A DNA stretch of 64,000 nucleotides from Paracoccus aminophilus JCM 7686 (lineage in GTDB: Bacteria > Pseudomonadota > Alphaproteobacteria > Rhodobacterales > Rhodobacteraceae). The stretch's first letter is position 1; the number at the start of each line of letters is the position of its first letter. Shown in pieces: positions 54,105-62,982 of the stretch. The stretch lies in NCBI RefSeq assembly GCF_000444995.1, contig NC_022041.1, positions 966,001 through 1,030,000 of the forward strand. The letters are read 5' to 3'. The notes under the pieces are model-generated. The model was not told the origin of the DNA. It saw nothing but the letters and a program-made list of their open reading frames with translations, and searched no databases. A program made the translations under genes and the position numbers.

Positions 54105-54779
54105 TCACCCCCAGACCCGGCGAAGCCGCGCGGCAAGCGTCTCGGCGGCGCGCGCCACCACAGGGTCGCGCAGGGTCAGGCGATCGACGACCAGCCACAT
54201 GCTCACCTCCCAGCCGTCGCTTGGCGTGGGGATCTCGATCAGATCTGCATAGTAAAGCAGCGCCGAGGCGGGCAGGAAGCCAAGGCAAAGCCCAGAGTGA
54301 ATCGCGATGCGATGGGTGATCTCGCAATCGCTGCGCAGGGCGCGATGCGGCTCGGGCAGGGTCTGGGCCAGCCATTTCTCCCAAGGCGTGCGGCTTTGCT
54401 GCTGGTCATGGGTGACAAAGCCATAGCGGCCAAGATCGGCCATCGAGGCGGGCATTCCCATCCGGCCAAGGTAGCTCGCCGAGCCGAAGAGACCGAAGCG
54501 CAGCCGACCAAGCTCGTACACCTCGGCCGCGTCGAGCATCGGGCGGGGGCCGCCGCGAATATGCAGACAAGGCGCGCCCGGTGTGATCGGGGCGACGGTC
54601 ATTTCCGCGACATAGCGCAGGGTCAGGCGCAAGGCCTCGGCCTGCGGGTCTTCGCTTATTCCGCCGAGCAGCGGAATAATGTAATCGGCAACCATCGGCA
54701 CTGAATTGATGGTGATTTCGCGGCAGGGGCTGGCGGGCACCATCTTGTCATTCCGGGTCGTTCTTCCTGGCCTGACCAT
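54105..54779 (-). pseudogene. LysR-type regulator lacking its DNA-binding domain
   Basis: The 224-residue frame aligns by eye with the effector-binding half of LysR-type regulators: ITINSVPMVADYIIPLLGG at the start, FGLFGSASYLGRMGMPASM in the middle and HSGLCLGFLPASALLYY near the end. The family's N-terminal winged helix (about 60-85 residues) is absent, and the 60 bp upstream lead straight into the ffh promoter with no HTH in any frame. It is therefore most likely a 5'-truncated remnant. The remaining frame is undamaged, so a free effector-binding domain cannot be excluded. Confidence 0.75.
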
Positions 54780-54841
54780 GGCATAGCAGCCGTGAAGATC
54801 GGATTAACGGGCGGGCTCTGGCAAGATTGGCGCAGCCTCCC

Positions 54842-54960
54842 TTGACTTTTCGCCCGGCTTTCGCCTATTTCCCAACATAATTTCCCGGAAGGTCTGCCCT
54901 TCCGGTCCCCGTCATGGCGGGGATCGCCCCCCGTCAGCGCGTTGCGCCCACGGGGGCAAC
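54842..54960 (+). promoter_or_regulatory. ffh promoter and structured leader
   Basis: The promoter is TTGACT (54842-54847) - 17 bp - CTATTT (54865-54870). The leader then contains CCGGAAGG/CCTTCCGG (54885-54905), CCCCG/CGGGG (54907-54922) and GTTGC/GCAAC with GC-rich inner pairs (54941-54960), three stem-loops in a row before the CAGGAGGG ribosome site at 54978. They may tune ffh translation; no known RNA family fits. Confidence 0.6.
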
Positions 54961-54991
54961 ACTGCTTTGCCGCGCCACAGGAGGGCCGCTG

Positions 54992-56491
54992 ATGTTTGAA
55001 AACCTGTCCGATCGCCTTGGTGGCGTCTTCGACCGGCTGACGAAGCAGGGCGCTCTGTCCGAGGATGACGTTGCCGCCGCAATGCGCGAAGTGCGTGTCG
55101 CGCTTCTCGAGGCCGATGTCTCGCTGCCGGTGGCGCGCCAATTCGTCAAGACCGTGACCTCGAAAGCCACCGGCGCCGCTGTGACTAAATCGGTTACGCC
55201 CGGCCAGCAGGTCGTCAAGATCGTCCATGACGAGCTGATCAAGACCCTGCAGGGCGAGGGCGAGCCCGATGCGTTGCGCATCGACAGCCCGCCCGCGCCG
55301 ATCCTGATGGTCGGCCTTCAGGGCTCAGGGAAGACGACGACCACCGCGAAACTCGCCAAGCGTCTGAAAGACCGCGAGAAAAAGCGCGTGCTTCTGGCCT
55401 CGCTCGACACCAACCGTCCGGCGGCGATGGAGCAGCTGGCGATTCTCGGCACCCAGATCGGCGTCGATACGCTGCCGATCGTGCCGGGCGAGAATGCCGT
55501 GCAGATCGCCAAACGCGCCAAGCAGCAGGCGACGCTTGGCGGCTATGATGTCTATATGCTCGACACCGCCGGCCGCCTGCATATCGACGAAGTGCTGATG
55601 GACGAGGTTCAGGCCGTCCGGGACGTCGCCAACCCGCGCGAGACGCTGCTGGTGGTCGATGGTCTGACCGGTCAGGATGCGGTGAATGTCGCGACCGAAT
55701 TCAACGAAAAGGTCGGCATCTCTGGCGTCGTGCTGACCCGGATGGACGGCGACGGGCGCGGCGGTGCGGCGCTTTCCATGCGTGCGGTGACCGGCAAGCC
55801 GATCCGCTTCGTCGGCCTTGGCGAAAAGATGGATGCGATCGAGGTCTTTGACGCGCATCGCATCGCGGGCCGCATTCTCGGCATGGGCGATATCGTCGCT
55901 CTGGTCGAAAAAGCGCAAGAAGTGCTCGAGGTCGAGCAGGCCGAGCGCATGATGAAGCGCTTCCAGAAAGGTCTGTTCAATATGAACGACCTGAAAAGCC
56001 AGCTTGAGCAGATGATGAAGATGGGCGGGATGCAGTCCATCATGTCGATGATGCCGGGCATGGGTAAAATGGCCAAACAGGCCGAGGCGGCGGGCTTTGA
56101 CGATAAGGCCATCCGCCAGCAGATCGCGCTCATCAACTCGATGACCAAGAAAGAGCGCGCCAATCCCGACATGCTGCAAGCGAGCCGCAAGAAGCGGATT
56201 GCGGCGGGCGCCGGGATGGAGGTCTCTGAGCTCAACAAGCTTTTGAAAATGCAAAAGCAAATGGCCGATACGATGAAAAAGATCGGCAAGATGGGCAAGG
56301 GCGGCATGCTCAAGCAGGCGATGCGCGCGATGCAAGGCAAAGGCGCGGGCCTGCCGGATATGGGCAATGTCGATCCCGAGAAAATGGCGGAAGCCACCAA
56401 GATGCTGCAAGATTCGAAAGGTCTTGGCGGGCAGCTTGGCGGTCTGGGTCTGCCGGGCGGGCTTTCGGGCCTCTTTGGGAAGAAGAAGTAA
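54992..56491 (+). CDS. ffh: Signal recognition particle protein Ffh (SRP54)
   Basis: About 499 residues from ATG 54992. N domain (1-90), then the GTPase G domain with GLQGSGKTTTTAKLA (P-loop), DTAGRLHIDE, TRMDGDGRGGAA and GLGEKMDAIEVF. The Met-rich M domain (about 330-499, with MMKMGGMQSIMSMMPGMGKM) binds the 4.5S RNA and the signal peptide. It delivers nascent membrane proteins to FtsY. The gene heads the downstream block through rpsP to rpmE. Length is a little above average due to a Gly/Leu-rich tail. Confidence 0.97.
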   Translation: MFENLSDRLGGVFDRLTKQGALSEDDVAAAMREVRVALLEADVSLPVARQFVKTVTSKATGAAVTKSVTPGQQVVKIVHDELIKTLQGEGEPDALRIDSPPAPILMVGLQGSGKTTTTAKLAKRLKDREKKRVLLASLDTNRPAAMEQLAILGTQIGVDTLPIVPGENAVQIAKRAKQQATLGGYDVYMLDTAGRLHIDEVLMDEVQAVRDVANPRETLLVVDGLTGQDAVNVATEFNEKVGISGVVLTRMDGDGRGGAALSMRAVTGKPIRFVGLGEKMDAIEVFDAHRIAGRILGMGDIVALVEKAQEVLEVEQAERMMKRFQKGLFNMNDLKSQLEQMMKMGGMQSIMSMMPGMGKMAKQAEAAGFDDKAIRQQIALINSMTKKERANPDMLQASRKKRIAAGAGMEVSELNKLLKMQKQMADTMKKIGKMGKGGMLKQAMRAMQGKGAGLPDMGNVDPEKMAEATKMLQDSKGLGGQLGGLGLPGGLSGLFGKKK

Positions 56492-56494
56492 ACC

Positions 56495-57016
56495 GTGGCC
56501 GAGCTCTCCGTCCATGTTCCGGTGATCGAAACCGAACGCTTGATCCTGCGCGAGCCGCGCTTGTCGGATCTCGATGCGGTGATCGCGTTCGGGACGTCGG
56601 ATCGGGCGCGCTTCGTCGGTGGGCCGATGGAGCCTTGGCAGGCGTGGAACTCGCTGATGACCGGGATCGGCCATTGGGTCGTGCGCGGCTTCGGCTGGTG
56701 GATGGTCGAGGACAAGGCCAGCGGCAAGGTCGCGGGTCGCGTCGGCATCGGCCATCACCTCGACTGGCCCGAGCCGGAACTCGGCTGGCACCTTTATGAC
56801 GGTTTCGAGGGCAGGGGGCTGGCCTATGAGGCCGCAAGCGCCGCGCGCAACCATGCCTATTCCGTCATGGGATTTGGCCCGCTGATCTCGCTGATTGACC
56901 ATGACAACCACCGCTCGGCCAGCCTGGCGCGCCGTTTGGGCGCGGTGCCCGAGGGCGAGTTCAACGTCCGGGGCGACGCCTGCGTGATCTACCGCCACCC
57001 GAAGGTGCTGGTATGA
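56495..57016 (+). CDS. GNAT family N-acetyltransferase (RimJ/RimL-like)
   Basis: The 173-residue protein starts at GTG 56495, three bases after ffh. It has the RimJ-type opening VIETERLILREPRLSDLDAV and the acetyl-CoA loop YDGFEGRGLAYEAASAARN, with the final strand DHDNHRSASLARRLGAV. Such enzymes acetylate protein N-termini, ribosomal proteins or small molecules. The setting between ffh and chorismate mutase in the translation block gives no substrate. Confidence 0.9.
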   Translation: MAELSVHVPVIETERLILREPRLSDLDAVIAFGTSDRARFVGGPMEPWQAWNSLMTGIGHWVVRGFGWWMVEDKASGKVAGRVGIGHHLDWPEPELGWHLYDGFEGRGLAYEAASAARNHAYSVMGFGPLISLIDHDNHRSASLARRLGAVPEGEFNVRGDACVIYRHPKVLV

Positions 57017-57098
57017 GCGCGATGTTTTGTTCTCCGGTTTCGGGCTGCGCGATCGCTGCAGCCTCTGCCGCACCATCCGCCAGCCAGAAGGGCCGTTC

Positions 57099-57395
57099 AT
57101 GACCGACGTTGTCTCCCGCGCCGCCGAATTGCTGAGAGAGCATCGCGAATCCATCGACCGGCTCGATGCGATCTTGATCTTCACGCTGGCCGAACGGTTC
57201 AAGCACACCCAGAATGTTGGCCTTCTCAAGGCCGAACACGATCTTCCTCCGTCCGATCCCGCCCGTGAGGCGAGCCAGATCGAGCGGTTGGAACGCCTCG
57301 CGCGCGAGGCCGATCTCGACCCGGAATTCGCGCGCAAATTCCTGAACTTTGTGATCTCGGAAGTCATCCGGCATCACATCCAACATCAATCGTAA
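57099..57395 (+). CDS. Chorismate mutase (AroQ fold)
   Basis: About 98 residues from ATG 57099. The fold is all-helical: helix 1 contains LLREHRESIDRLDAILIFTLAERF with the conserved Arg and Asp, the Lys sits in VGLLKAEHDLPPSDP, and the last helix ends VISEVIRHHIQHQS. It converts chorismate to prephenate in Phe/Tyr synthesis. A stand-alone mutase of this length between ffh and rpsP is a common Rhodobacterales arrangement. Confidence 0.88.
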   Translation: MTDVVSRAAELLREHRESIDRLDAILIFTLAERFKHTQNVGLLKAEHDLPPSDPAREASQIERLERLAREADLDPEFARKFLNFVISEVIRHHIQHQS

Positions 57396-57441
57396 GGTGC
57401 GCTAAAGCGCATCCTGCACGCCATCCAAAGGAGATACCTCA

Positions 57442-57804
57442 ATGGCAATGAAGATCCGTCTGGCCCGTGGTGGCTCGAAAAAGCGTCCGCACTATGCCGT
57501 CGTCGCGACCGATTCGCGTATGCCGCGTGATGGCCGCTTCCTCGAGAAGCTGGGCACCTACAACCCGCTGCTGGCCAAAGACTCGGAAGACCGCGTCAAG
57601 CTGAACGTCGAGCGCGTCCAGTACTGGCTCGCTCAGGGCGCCCAGCCGACCGACCGCGTTGCACGCTTCCTGGAAGCTGCTGGCCTCAAAGCCAAAACCG
57701 AGCGCCAGAACCTGAAAAAAGGCGAGCCGGGCAAAGCGGCCAAAGACCGCGCTGAAAAGCGTGCGGCTCGTGAAGCTGCGGCCAACGCTCCGGCAGAAGA
57801 GTAA
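57442..57804 (+). CDS. rpsP: Small ribosomal subunit protein bS16
   Basis: The 120-residue protein starts after an AAGGAGA box. Residues 1-85 are canonical bS16 ([20 protein letters not shown], then [17 protein letters not shown] and [15 protein letters not shown]). A Lys/Ala/Glu-rich tail of about 35 residues, common in alphaproteobacteria, follows. A TGCGCT-AA-AGCGCA hairpin lies at 57398-57411, just after the chorismate mutase stop, and may modulate the junction. It is the first gene of the rpsP-rimM-trmD-rplS-type operon. Confidence 0.97.
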   Translation: MAMKIRLARGGSKKRPHYAVVATDSRMPRDGRFLEKLGTYNPLLAKDSEDRVKLNVERVQYWLAQGAQPTDRVARFLEAAGLKAKTERQNLKKGEPGKAAKDRAEKRAAREAAANAPAEE

Positions 57805-57808
57805 TCTC

Positions 57809-58324
57809 ATGACAGAGCGGGTCTGTGTTGGCGCGATTGCGGGCGCCTTTGGCGTTCAGGGCGAGGTGCGGCTGAAGAGCTTTTGCGCCGAGCCCGCCGA
57901 TATCGCGACCTATGGCCCGCTCTGGACGGAGAATGGCGGACGGAGTTTCACCGTCCGCCTCACCCGCCCGGTCGCGGGCGCATTGGGTGCAACGCTCTCG
58001 GGGGTCGCGACGCGCGAAGAGGCCGAGGCGCTGAAAGGCGTGACGCTATGGGTGGACAGAGCCGCTCTGCCGTCGCTGCCGGATGATGAATTTTACCATG
58101 CCGATCTGATCGGCCTCGATGTCGTCGATACCGGCGGCAAACTGCTGGGCCGCGTGCGGGCGATCTATGATCACGGCGCGGGCGATATTCTTGAAATTAC
58201 CGGCCCTCATGGCATGATGCTGCCATTCACCCGGGCGTTTGTGCCGACGGTCGATCTGGCAGCGCGCCGGATCGTCGCCGATCCGCCCGAATCGGATGAG
58301 GCGAGCGAAGGCGAGGAGGGCTGA
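57809..58324 (+). CDS. rimM: Ribosome maturation factor RimM
   Basis: About 171 residues from ATG 57809. N-terminal beta-barrel domain ([21 protein letters not shown]) and the PRC-barrel domain with [17 protein letters not shown] and [14 protein letters not shown]. It binds uS19 and helps maturation of the 30S head. It is four bases after rpsP, and its TGA overlaps the next ATG. Confidence 0.96.
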   Translation: MTERVCVGAIAGAFGVQGEVRLKSFCAEPADIATYGPLWTENGGRSFTVRLTRPVAGALGATLSGVATREEAEALKGVTLWVDRAALPSLPDDEFYHADLIGLDVVDTGGKLLGRVRAIYDHGAGDILEITGPHGMMLPFTRAFVPTVDLAARRIVADPPESDEASEGEEG

Positions 58325-58668
58325 TGCGGCGCTGCCTGACAGGGTTTGGCATTCTGCTGATGCTGCTCGGGCCTCTGCTTCAGGGGCTGTCGGGCGCGAG
58401 CGATCCCTATGCCTATGTCTTCGCGCCGGTCATGCTGGCGGGGGCGATCCCGCGGATTGCGCTTCGCGGGATGCAACCCGATCCGATCCGTCTTGCGATT
58501 GGCGTGGTCATTGCGGGCGCGCTTTCGATGGGCCTGTGGTGGATCGGCGGCCAGCTCGTCGGCGACAAGCCCTGGTCGATTGCGGTCTGGGTGCCGCTGA
58601 CCGTGGTTATTCTGGGCGTGCTGATGACCGTTGCCGGCTCGCTGCTGCGCCATCCTGAAAAACTCTGA
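58324..58668 (+). CDS. Small membrane protein inserted between rimM and trmD
   Basis: The 114-residue protein overlaps the rimM stop by one base. Four hydrophobic segments are visible (GFGILLMLLGPLLQGL, YVFAPVMLAGAIPRIAL, AIGVVIAGALSMGLWWI, AVWVPLTVVILGVLMTV). No family is recognised. Presence inside the ribosome-maturation operon suggests shared expression rather than shared function. Confidence 0.8.
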   Translation: MRRCLTGFGILLMLLGPLLQGLSGASDPYAYVFAPVMLAGAIPRIALRGMQPDPIRLAIGVVIAGALSMGLWWIGGQLVGDKPWSIAVWVPLTVVILGVLMTVAGSLLRHPEKL

Positions 58669-58683
58669 GGCCGAAGCGTTCCG

Positions 58684-59559
58684 ATGGCTGAAACTGGCTC
58701 GAAATCCCATGGTCGCCTGAGCGTCCGGCTGTCGGCGCAACCGCGCGATCTTCTGGCCGACCGCGAGGTCGCGGGCGGCTGGACCGCGCAGATCATCACG
58801 CTCTTCCCCGAGGCCTTCCCCGGCATTCTTGGCCTGTCGCTGACCGGCAAGGCGCTGAACGACGGGCTGTGGAACCTGCGCACCTATCCTTTGCGCGAAT
58901 TCGGCGAGGGCAAGCATCGCAATGTCGATGACACGCCCGCGGGCGGCGGGGCGGGGATGGTCATCCGCGCCGATGTCATGGCCCGCGCCATCGAGGCCGC
59001 ACGCGCCGATGCGACCGGGCAAGCGCTGCCCATCGTCTATATGTCGCCGCGCGGCAAGCCGCTGACGCAGGCCCGCGCCCGCGAACTGGCGCAGGGCCCC
59101 GGCCTCACGCTGATCTGCGGGCGGTTCGAGGGCGTCGACGAGCGGGTTCTTGACGCTTACGGCATCGAAGAAATCAGCATTGGCGACTATGTCCTGACCG
59201 GCGGCGAGCTCGCCGCTCAGGTCTTGATTGATACGACAGTTCGCCTTATACCGCGCGTGTTGGGGAATCAGGACTCTCTGGCCGAGGAATCCTTTTCCGA
59301 CGGTCTTCTTGAACATCCGCAATATACGAAGCCCGCCCAGTGGGAAGGCCGCGCGATCCCGGAGGTTTTGCTGTCCGGAAATCACGCGGCTATTGCCAAT
59401 TGGCGGAGCGAAGAGGCCGTAAGGCTGACCAAGGAACGCCGCCCCGACCTGTGGCGGGCATATCAGGATCGCAAATCCGGTATGGACCCGACAAAGGACC
59501 GACAGCTCTCGGGCGCATCAGACCAATCGCGGAGCTACCGCGAGCAAACAGAGGATTAA
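58684..59559 (+). CDS. trmD: tRNA (guanine-N1)-methyltransferase
   Basis: The 291-residue SPOUT methyltransferase modifies G37 next to proline and other anticodons, preventing frameshifting. The trefoil-knot motifs are [46 protein letters not shown] and the C-terminal [13 protein letters not shown]. The first 35 residues ([20 protein letters not shown]...) extend beyond the usual start near [15 protein letters not shown] and are common in this group. It is followed 4 bp later by rplS. Confidence 0.96.
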   Translation: MAETGSKSHGRLSVRLSAQPRDLLADREVAGGWTAQIITLFPEAFPGILGLSLTGKALNDGLWNLRTYPLREFGEGKHRNVDDTPAGGGAGMVIRADVMARAIEAARADATGQALPIVYMSPRGKPLTQARARELAQGPGLTLICGRFEGVDERVLDAYGIEEISIGDYVLTGGELAAQVLIDTTVRLIPRVLGNQDSLAEESFSDGLLEHPQYTKPAQWEGRAIPEVLLSGNHAAIANWRSEEAVRLTKERRPDLWRAYQDRKSGMDPTKDRQLSGASDQSRSYREQTED

Positions 59560-59563
59560 TGCG

Positions 59564-59944
59564 ATGAACCTGATCGCCCAACTCGAAGCCGAGCAGATCG
59601 CTGCGCTCGGCAAAGAAATTCCGGATTTCAAAGCTGGCGACACCGTTCGCGTCGGCTACAAAGTGACCGAAGGCACCCGCTCGCGCGTGCAGATGTACGA
59701 AGGCGTCGTCATCTCGCGTAAAGGCGGCGGCATTGGTGCTTCCTTCACCGTGCGCAAGATCTCGTTCGGCGAAGGCGTCGAGCGCGTGTTCCCGCTCTAT
59801 TCGACCAACGTCGACTCGATCACCGTTGTGCGCCGTGGCCGCGTTCGTCGCGCCAAGCTGTACTACCTGCGTGATCGTCGCGGTAAATCGGCACGGATCA
59901 AAGAAGTCTCCAACTACAAGCCCAAAGCTGCAGCTCAGGCCTGA
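59564..59944 (+). CDS. rplS: Large ribosomal subunit protein bL19
   Basis: The 126-residue protein has the bL19 core ([64 protein letters not shown]) that contacts 16S rRNA at the subunit interface. Length and sequence are standard. It ends 11 bp before rpmE. Confidence 0.97.
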   Translation: MNLIAQLEAEQIAALGKEIPDFKAGDTVRVGYKVTEGTRSRVQMYEGVVISRKGGGIGASFTVRKISFGEGVERVFPLYSTNVDSITVVRRGRVRRAKLYYLRDRRGKSARIKEVSNYKPKAAAQA

Positions 59945-59955
59945 GGAATCGCGTC

Positions 59956-60177
59956 ATGAAAAAAGATATCCACCCCGCCTACCACATGATCGACGTCAAG
60001 ATGACCGATGGCACGATCTTCCAGACCCGCACCACCTGGGGCAAAGAGGGCGAAACCATGTCGCTCGACATCGACCCGACCTCGCACCCGGCTTGGACCG
60101 GTGGCTCGTCGCGCCTGATGGATACCGGCGGCCGCGTCTCGAAGTTCAAAAACAAATACGCTGGCCTCGGCTTCTGA
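59956..60177 (+). CDS. rpmE: Large ribosomal subunit protein bL31, zinc-free type
   Basis: The 73-residue protein ([19 protein letters not shown]) has the bL31 fold with TSHPAWTG and a [12 protein letters not shown] end. It lacks the four cysteines of the zinc-binding form. The absence of a zinc paralogue cannot be judged from this window. A strong terminator follows. Confidence 0.95.
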   Translation: MKKDIHPAYHMIDVKMTDGTIFQTRTTWGKEGETMSLDIDPTSHPAWTGGSSRLMDTGGRVSKFKNKYAGLGF

Positions 60178-60198
60178 GCCTGACCGCCGCGAATTTAG

Positions 60199-60226
60199 AA
60201 ACGCCGCCCTTCGGGGCGGCGTTTTT
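60199..60226 (+). terminator. Rho-independent terminator after rpmE
   Basis: AAACGCCGCCC-TTCG-GGGCGGCGTTT is a perfect stem with a TTCG tetraloop followed by TTT. It closes the rpsP-to-rpmE operon. Confidence 0.93.
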
Positions 60227-60285
60227 CATTGGCGCATTGGCTTTTGACGCGGCGGCTGGCAGCTCTCGCCGGGGTCGTTCCGGGC

Positions 60286-60531
60286 TTAGTGGAACCCACC
60301 AAACAGCGGCAGCCAGACGAAGCGCGGTTTCGGCGTCGCGGGCGTTGTCGCGGGGTAGCCCACGACCGGGCCATTGCCGCTGTCGATCTCGACGCGGCCG
60401 TCGCGGAAGCGCTGCAGCACCGGGCCCTGTGCGCTTTGATGGCGCGAGAGCGCGATGGTGGCGAAATCCCGCTCTTGCTCGGGGGCGGCTTTGGTCAAAG
60501 AGGCCTGAGGATGGGACAATGCCGGGATCAT
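60286..60531 (-). CDS. Small hypothetical protein
   Basis: About 81 residues from ATG 60531 (MIPALSHPQASLTKAAPEQ), chosen because an AAAGGAGA box lies five bases upstream. The chain is Pro-rich toward the C-terminus (TPATPKPRFVWLPLFGGFH) with no signal peptide. No domain is recognised. It is divergent from mipZ, with the AT-rich region between. Confidence 0.6.
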   Translation of the reverse strand: MIPALSHPQASLTKAAPEQERDFATIALSRHQSAQGPVLQRFRDGRVEIDSGNGPVVGYPATTPATPKPRFVWLPLFGGFH

Positions 60532-60654
60532 GGGGGTCTCCTTTCCGGCGGGGCCGGGCTCGTCATCTGGGCGGCGGATCGAAGAGGCGAAAGCGCGGGG
60601 CCTGACTGGCCAGTTTTCCGCGGATTTTACCTTCCCGGTCCGGTTGATCATGAT

Positions 60655-60710
60655 GATTATATTACGACATAGCTTATCGTGATTATCAAGATAAATCTTC
60701 TCAGTTGACC
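60655..60710. promoter_or_regulatory. AT-rich region with inverted repeats
   Basis: TTATCGTGATTATCAAGATA contains overlapping inverted repeats (TTATC/GATAA and near-palindromic TGATTATCA), standing out from the surrounding GC-rich DNA. It lies upstream of the small minus-strand gene and may be its operator. The regulator is unknown. Confidence 0.45.
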
Positions 60711-60867
60711 CCGCGCGGAAAAATCAGCCATTCCAGAAGATTAACCCTTTCATGACAGGGCGGTGGCGAGGAATCATGTCGGCCGGGGCCACCCAGAAGC
60801 GGCTTTTCTTCGCGGCCTGTGGGCCCTATGGTCCCAGCGTTGATCTCTGGTCGCTCATGGGGGATTC

Positions 60868-61650
60868 GTGGCGCATATCATCGTTGTCGGAAACGAAAAG
60901 GGCGGTTCTGGCAAATCGACGACCTCGATGCATGTCGCAACCGCTTTGGCGCGGATGGGGCATCGCGTCGGCGCGCTTGACCTTGACGTGCGCCAGCGCA
61001 GCTTTGGCCGCTATCTCGAAAACCGCACCGCCTTCATGGCGCGCGAGGGCCTGAGCCTGCCGACCCCGATCTATGCCACGCTGGAAATTGATCCCAACGC
61101 CGAGGCCGATCCGATTTCGCAGGCGGTGACCGAGCTTGAGCCGGATTGCGATTTCATCCTGCTCGATTGCCCGGGCTCGCATACCAAACTGTCCCAGATC
61201 GCTCATACTTTGGCCGATACGCTGATCACGCCGATGAATGACAGCTTCATCGACTTCGACCTGCTGGCGCGGATGTCGCCCGAGGGCAAGGTTCTGGGCC
61301 CCTCGATCTATGCCGAGATGGTCTGGTCGGCGCGGCAGATGCGCGGGCAGGCGGGGGCGGGGCCGATCGACTGGCTGGTCCTGCGCAACCGTCTGGGCAC
61401 CCAGCAGATGCACAACAAGCGCAAGGTCGGTGGCGCGCTGGAAACCCTGTCGAAGCGCATCGGGTTCCGCGTCGCTCCGGGCTTTTCCGAGCGGGTGATT
61501 TTCCGCGAGCTTTTCCCGCGCGGGCTGACGCTCCTTGATCTCAAGGATGTCGGGACCGAGCAGTTGAGCATGTCCAATATCGCGGCCCGTCAAGAGCTGC
61601 GCGATCTGATCGGCGAGCTGCAACTGCCGGGCGTGGCTGTCGATTTCTAA
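60868..61650 (+). CDS. mipZ: Division-plane positioning ATPase MipZ
   Basis: The 260-residue ParA-family protein starts at GTG 60868. It has the deviant Walker A NEKGGSGKST, the switch region LDLDVRQRSFGRYLENR and Walker B FILLDCPGS, and the MipZ-specific C-terminal part (LVLRNRLGTQQMHNKRKVGG). In Caulobacter, MipZ forms a bipolar gradient through ParB and keeps FtsZ away from the poles. The stand-alone locus without parB is normal for mipZ. Confidence 0.93.
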   Translation: MAHIIVVGNEKGGSGKSTTSMHVATALARMGHRVGALDLDVRQRSFGRYLENRTAFMAREGLSLPTPIYATLEIDPNAEADPISQAVTELEPDCDFILLDCPGSHTKLSQIAHTLADTLITPMNDSFIDFDLLARMSPEGKVLGPSIYAEMVWSARQMRGQAGAGPIDWLVLRNRLGTQQMHNKRKVGGALETLSKRIGFRVAPGFSERVIFRELFPRGLTLLDLKDVGTEQLSMSNIAARQELRDLIGELQLPGVAVDF

Positions 61651-61710
61651 AGCAAGACCAAACAGATGAGGAAGCCAGTCCTCCCGGGCTGTGCAGCGCA
61701 GGAGAACCGG

Positions 61711-62982
61711 ATGGGCAGGAAAAGCGGTCGCCTTGGCAGCGTCTTTGGCGGGGCGCTTCTTGGCGTGGTTGCGTTGGCGGGCATGGGCTTTGCCCAGACC
61801 GCGCCGGATGCCCAGCAGACCACAGCCGCGCCGCAAACCACGCCCGAAACCAAGGCAGAGGCCGCAGCCGAGCTGCCGACCGTGACCGTCGATCCCGCCC
61901 GTCTGGCCGAGGTGCAAGAGCGCGTGCCGCTGTCGGGCTCGCTGGTGGCGCGCCAAGAGGTGATGATCTTCCCGCGGGTGTCCGGCTATGCGGTGACCGC
62001 GCTTCTCGCCGATATCGGCGATCACGTCGAGATCGGGCAAAAGCTAGCGCAATTGCAGGATCAGACGCTCGCGGCGCAGCTCAAACAGGCCGATGCCGAA
62101 TATGTCCGCACCGAGGCCGGGGTGAAGCAGGCCGAAAGCCAGATCGTCAGCGCCGAGGCCTCTTTGACCGAGGCTGCAACGGCGCTTGACCGGAGCCGCC
62201 GCCTGCGCGCCAGCGGCAGCAGCTCGCAGGCCTCGCTTGAACAGGCGATTGCCGCTGAGGCTGCGGCGCGCGCCAATGCGGCCTCGGCGCATGACGGGCT
62301 CAGCGTCGCGCGCGGCTCGCTGGCGCAAGCGGAGGCGTCGCGCGATATTGCCCGGCTCAATCTCGATTACACGCAGATCACGACGCCGGTTGCGGGCGTC
62401 GTTGCGACCCGCAATGCCGAGCTCGGCGCGCTCTCGGGCAGTTCGGCCGATCCAATGTTCACCATCATTGCCAATGACGAGGTCGAGCTTGCGGCCGAGG
62501 TGCTTGAAACCTCGATCCCCCGGCTTCAGCCCGGCGTGCCGGTCATCGCCCGGATTTCGGGCGTGGGCGAGGTCACCGGCAAGCTGCGGCTGTTGCCCGC
62601 TTCGGTCGATGCGACGACGCGGCTCGGCACGGTGCGGGTCGCGCTCGATCCCGATCCGCGCCTGCGTCCGGGGCTTTTTGCCAGCGGCGATATCGTGGTC
62701 GCGCAGGATGAACAGCTGACGGTGCCGACCTCTGCGGTGCTGATTTCCGAAACCGGCGAGGTCGTTCAGGTCGTCACCGGCGATACGATCGAGCTGCGCC
62801 CGGTCAAGGCCGGTGCGATCTGGGACGGGCGCCGCGCGATCCTTGAGGGGCTCAAGCCCGGTGAGGTCGTGGTCGCGCGCGCCGGTGCTTTCTTCCGCAG
62901 CGGTGACCGCATCCGGGCGGTGCCTTTGGAGCCGGGCTCTGGTTCTGAGGTGGGCTCTGACAAAACGGGCACCGCACCATGA
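61711..62982 (+). CDS. RND efflux membrane fusion protein
   Basis: About 423 residues from ATG 61711, after an AGGAGA box; the earlier ATG 61666 has poorer support. A signal peptide or N-terminal anchor (FGGALLGVVALAGMGFAQ) is followed by the lipoyl half-motif (PRVSGYAVTALLADIGDHVE then IGQKLAQLQDQ), a coiled-coil hairpin of Ala/Glu/Ser repeats (about 120-205), the second lipoyl half (YTQITTPVAGVVATRNAELG) and the beta-barrel and membrane-proximal domains. It bridges the inner-membrane pump to an outer-membrane channel. Its TGA overlaps the permease ATG. Confidence 0.93.
   Translation: MGRKSGRLGSVFGGALLGVVALAGMGFAQTAPDAQQTTAAPQTTPETKAEAAAELPTVTVDPARLAEVQERVPLSGSLVARQEVMIFPRVSGYAVTALLADIGDHVEIGQKLAQLQDQTLAAQLKQADAEYVRTEAGVKQAESQIVSAEASLTEAATALDRSRRLRASGSSSQASLEQAIAAEAAARANAASAHDGLSVARGSLAQAEASRDIARLNLDYTQITTPVAGVVATRNAELGALSGSSADPMFTIIANDEVELAAEVLETSIPRLQPGVPVIARISGVGEVTGKLRLLPASVDATTRLGTVRVALDPDPRLRPGLFASGDIVVAQDEQLTVPTSAVLISETGEVVQVVTGDTIELRPVKAGAIWDGRRAILEGLKPGEVVVARAGAFFRSGDRIRAVPLEPGSGSEVGSDKTGTAP

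Noticed and set aside
54860..54990. 4.5S (SRP) RNA gene next to ffh
   Set aside because: The conserved GGUCCGGAAGGAAGCAGC loop is missing on both strands; the hairpins fit a leader better.
60229..60672. 147-codon + strand frame after rpmE
   Set aside because: It begins immediately after the terminator without a ribosome site and is antisense to the better-supported gene at 60286-60531.
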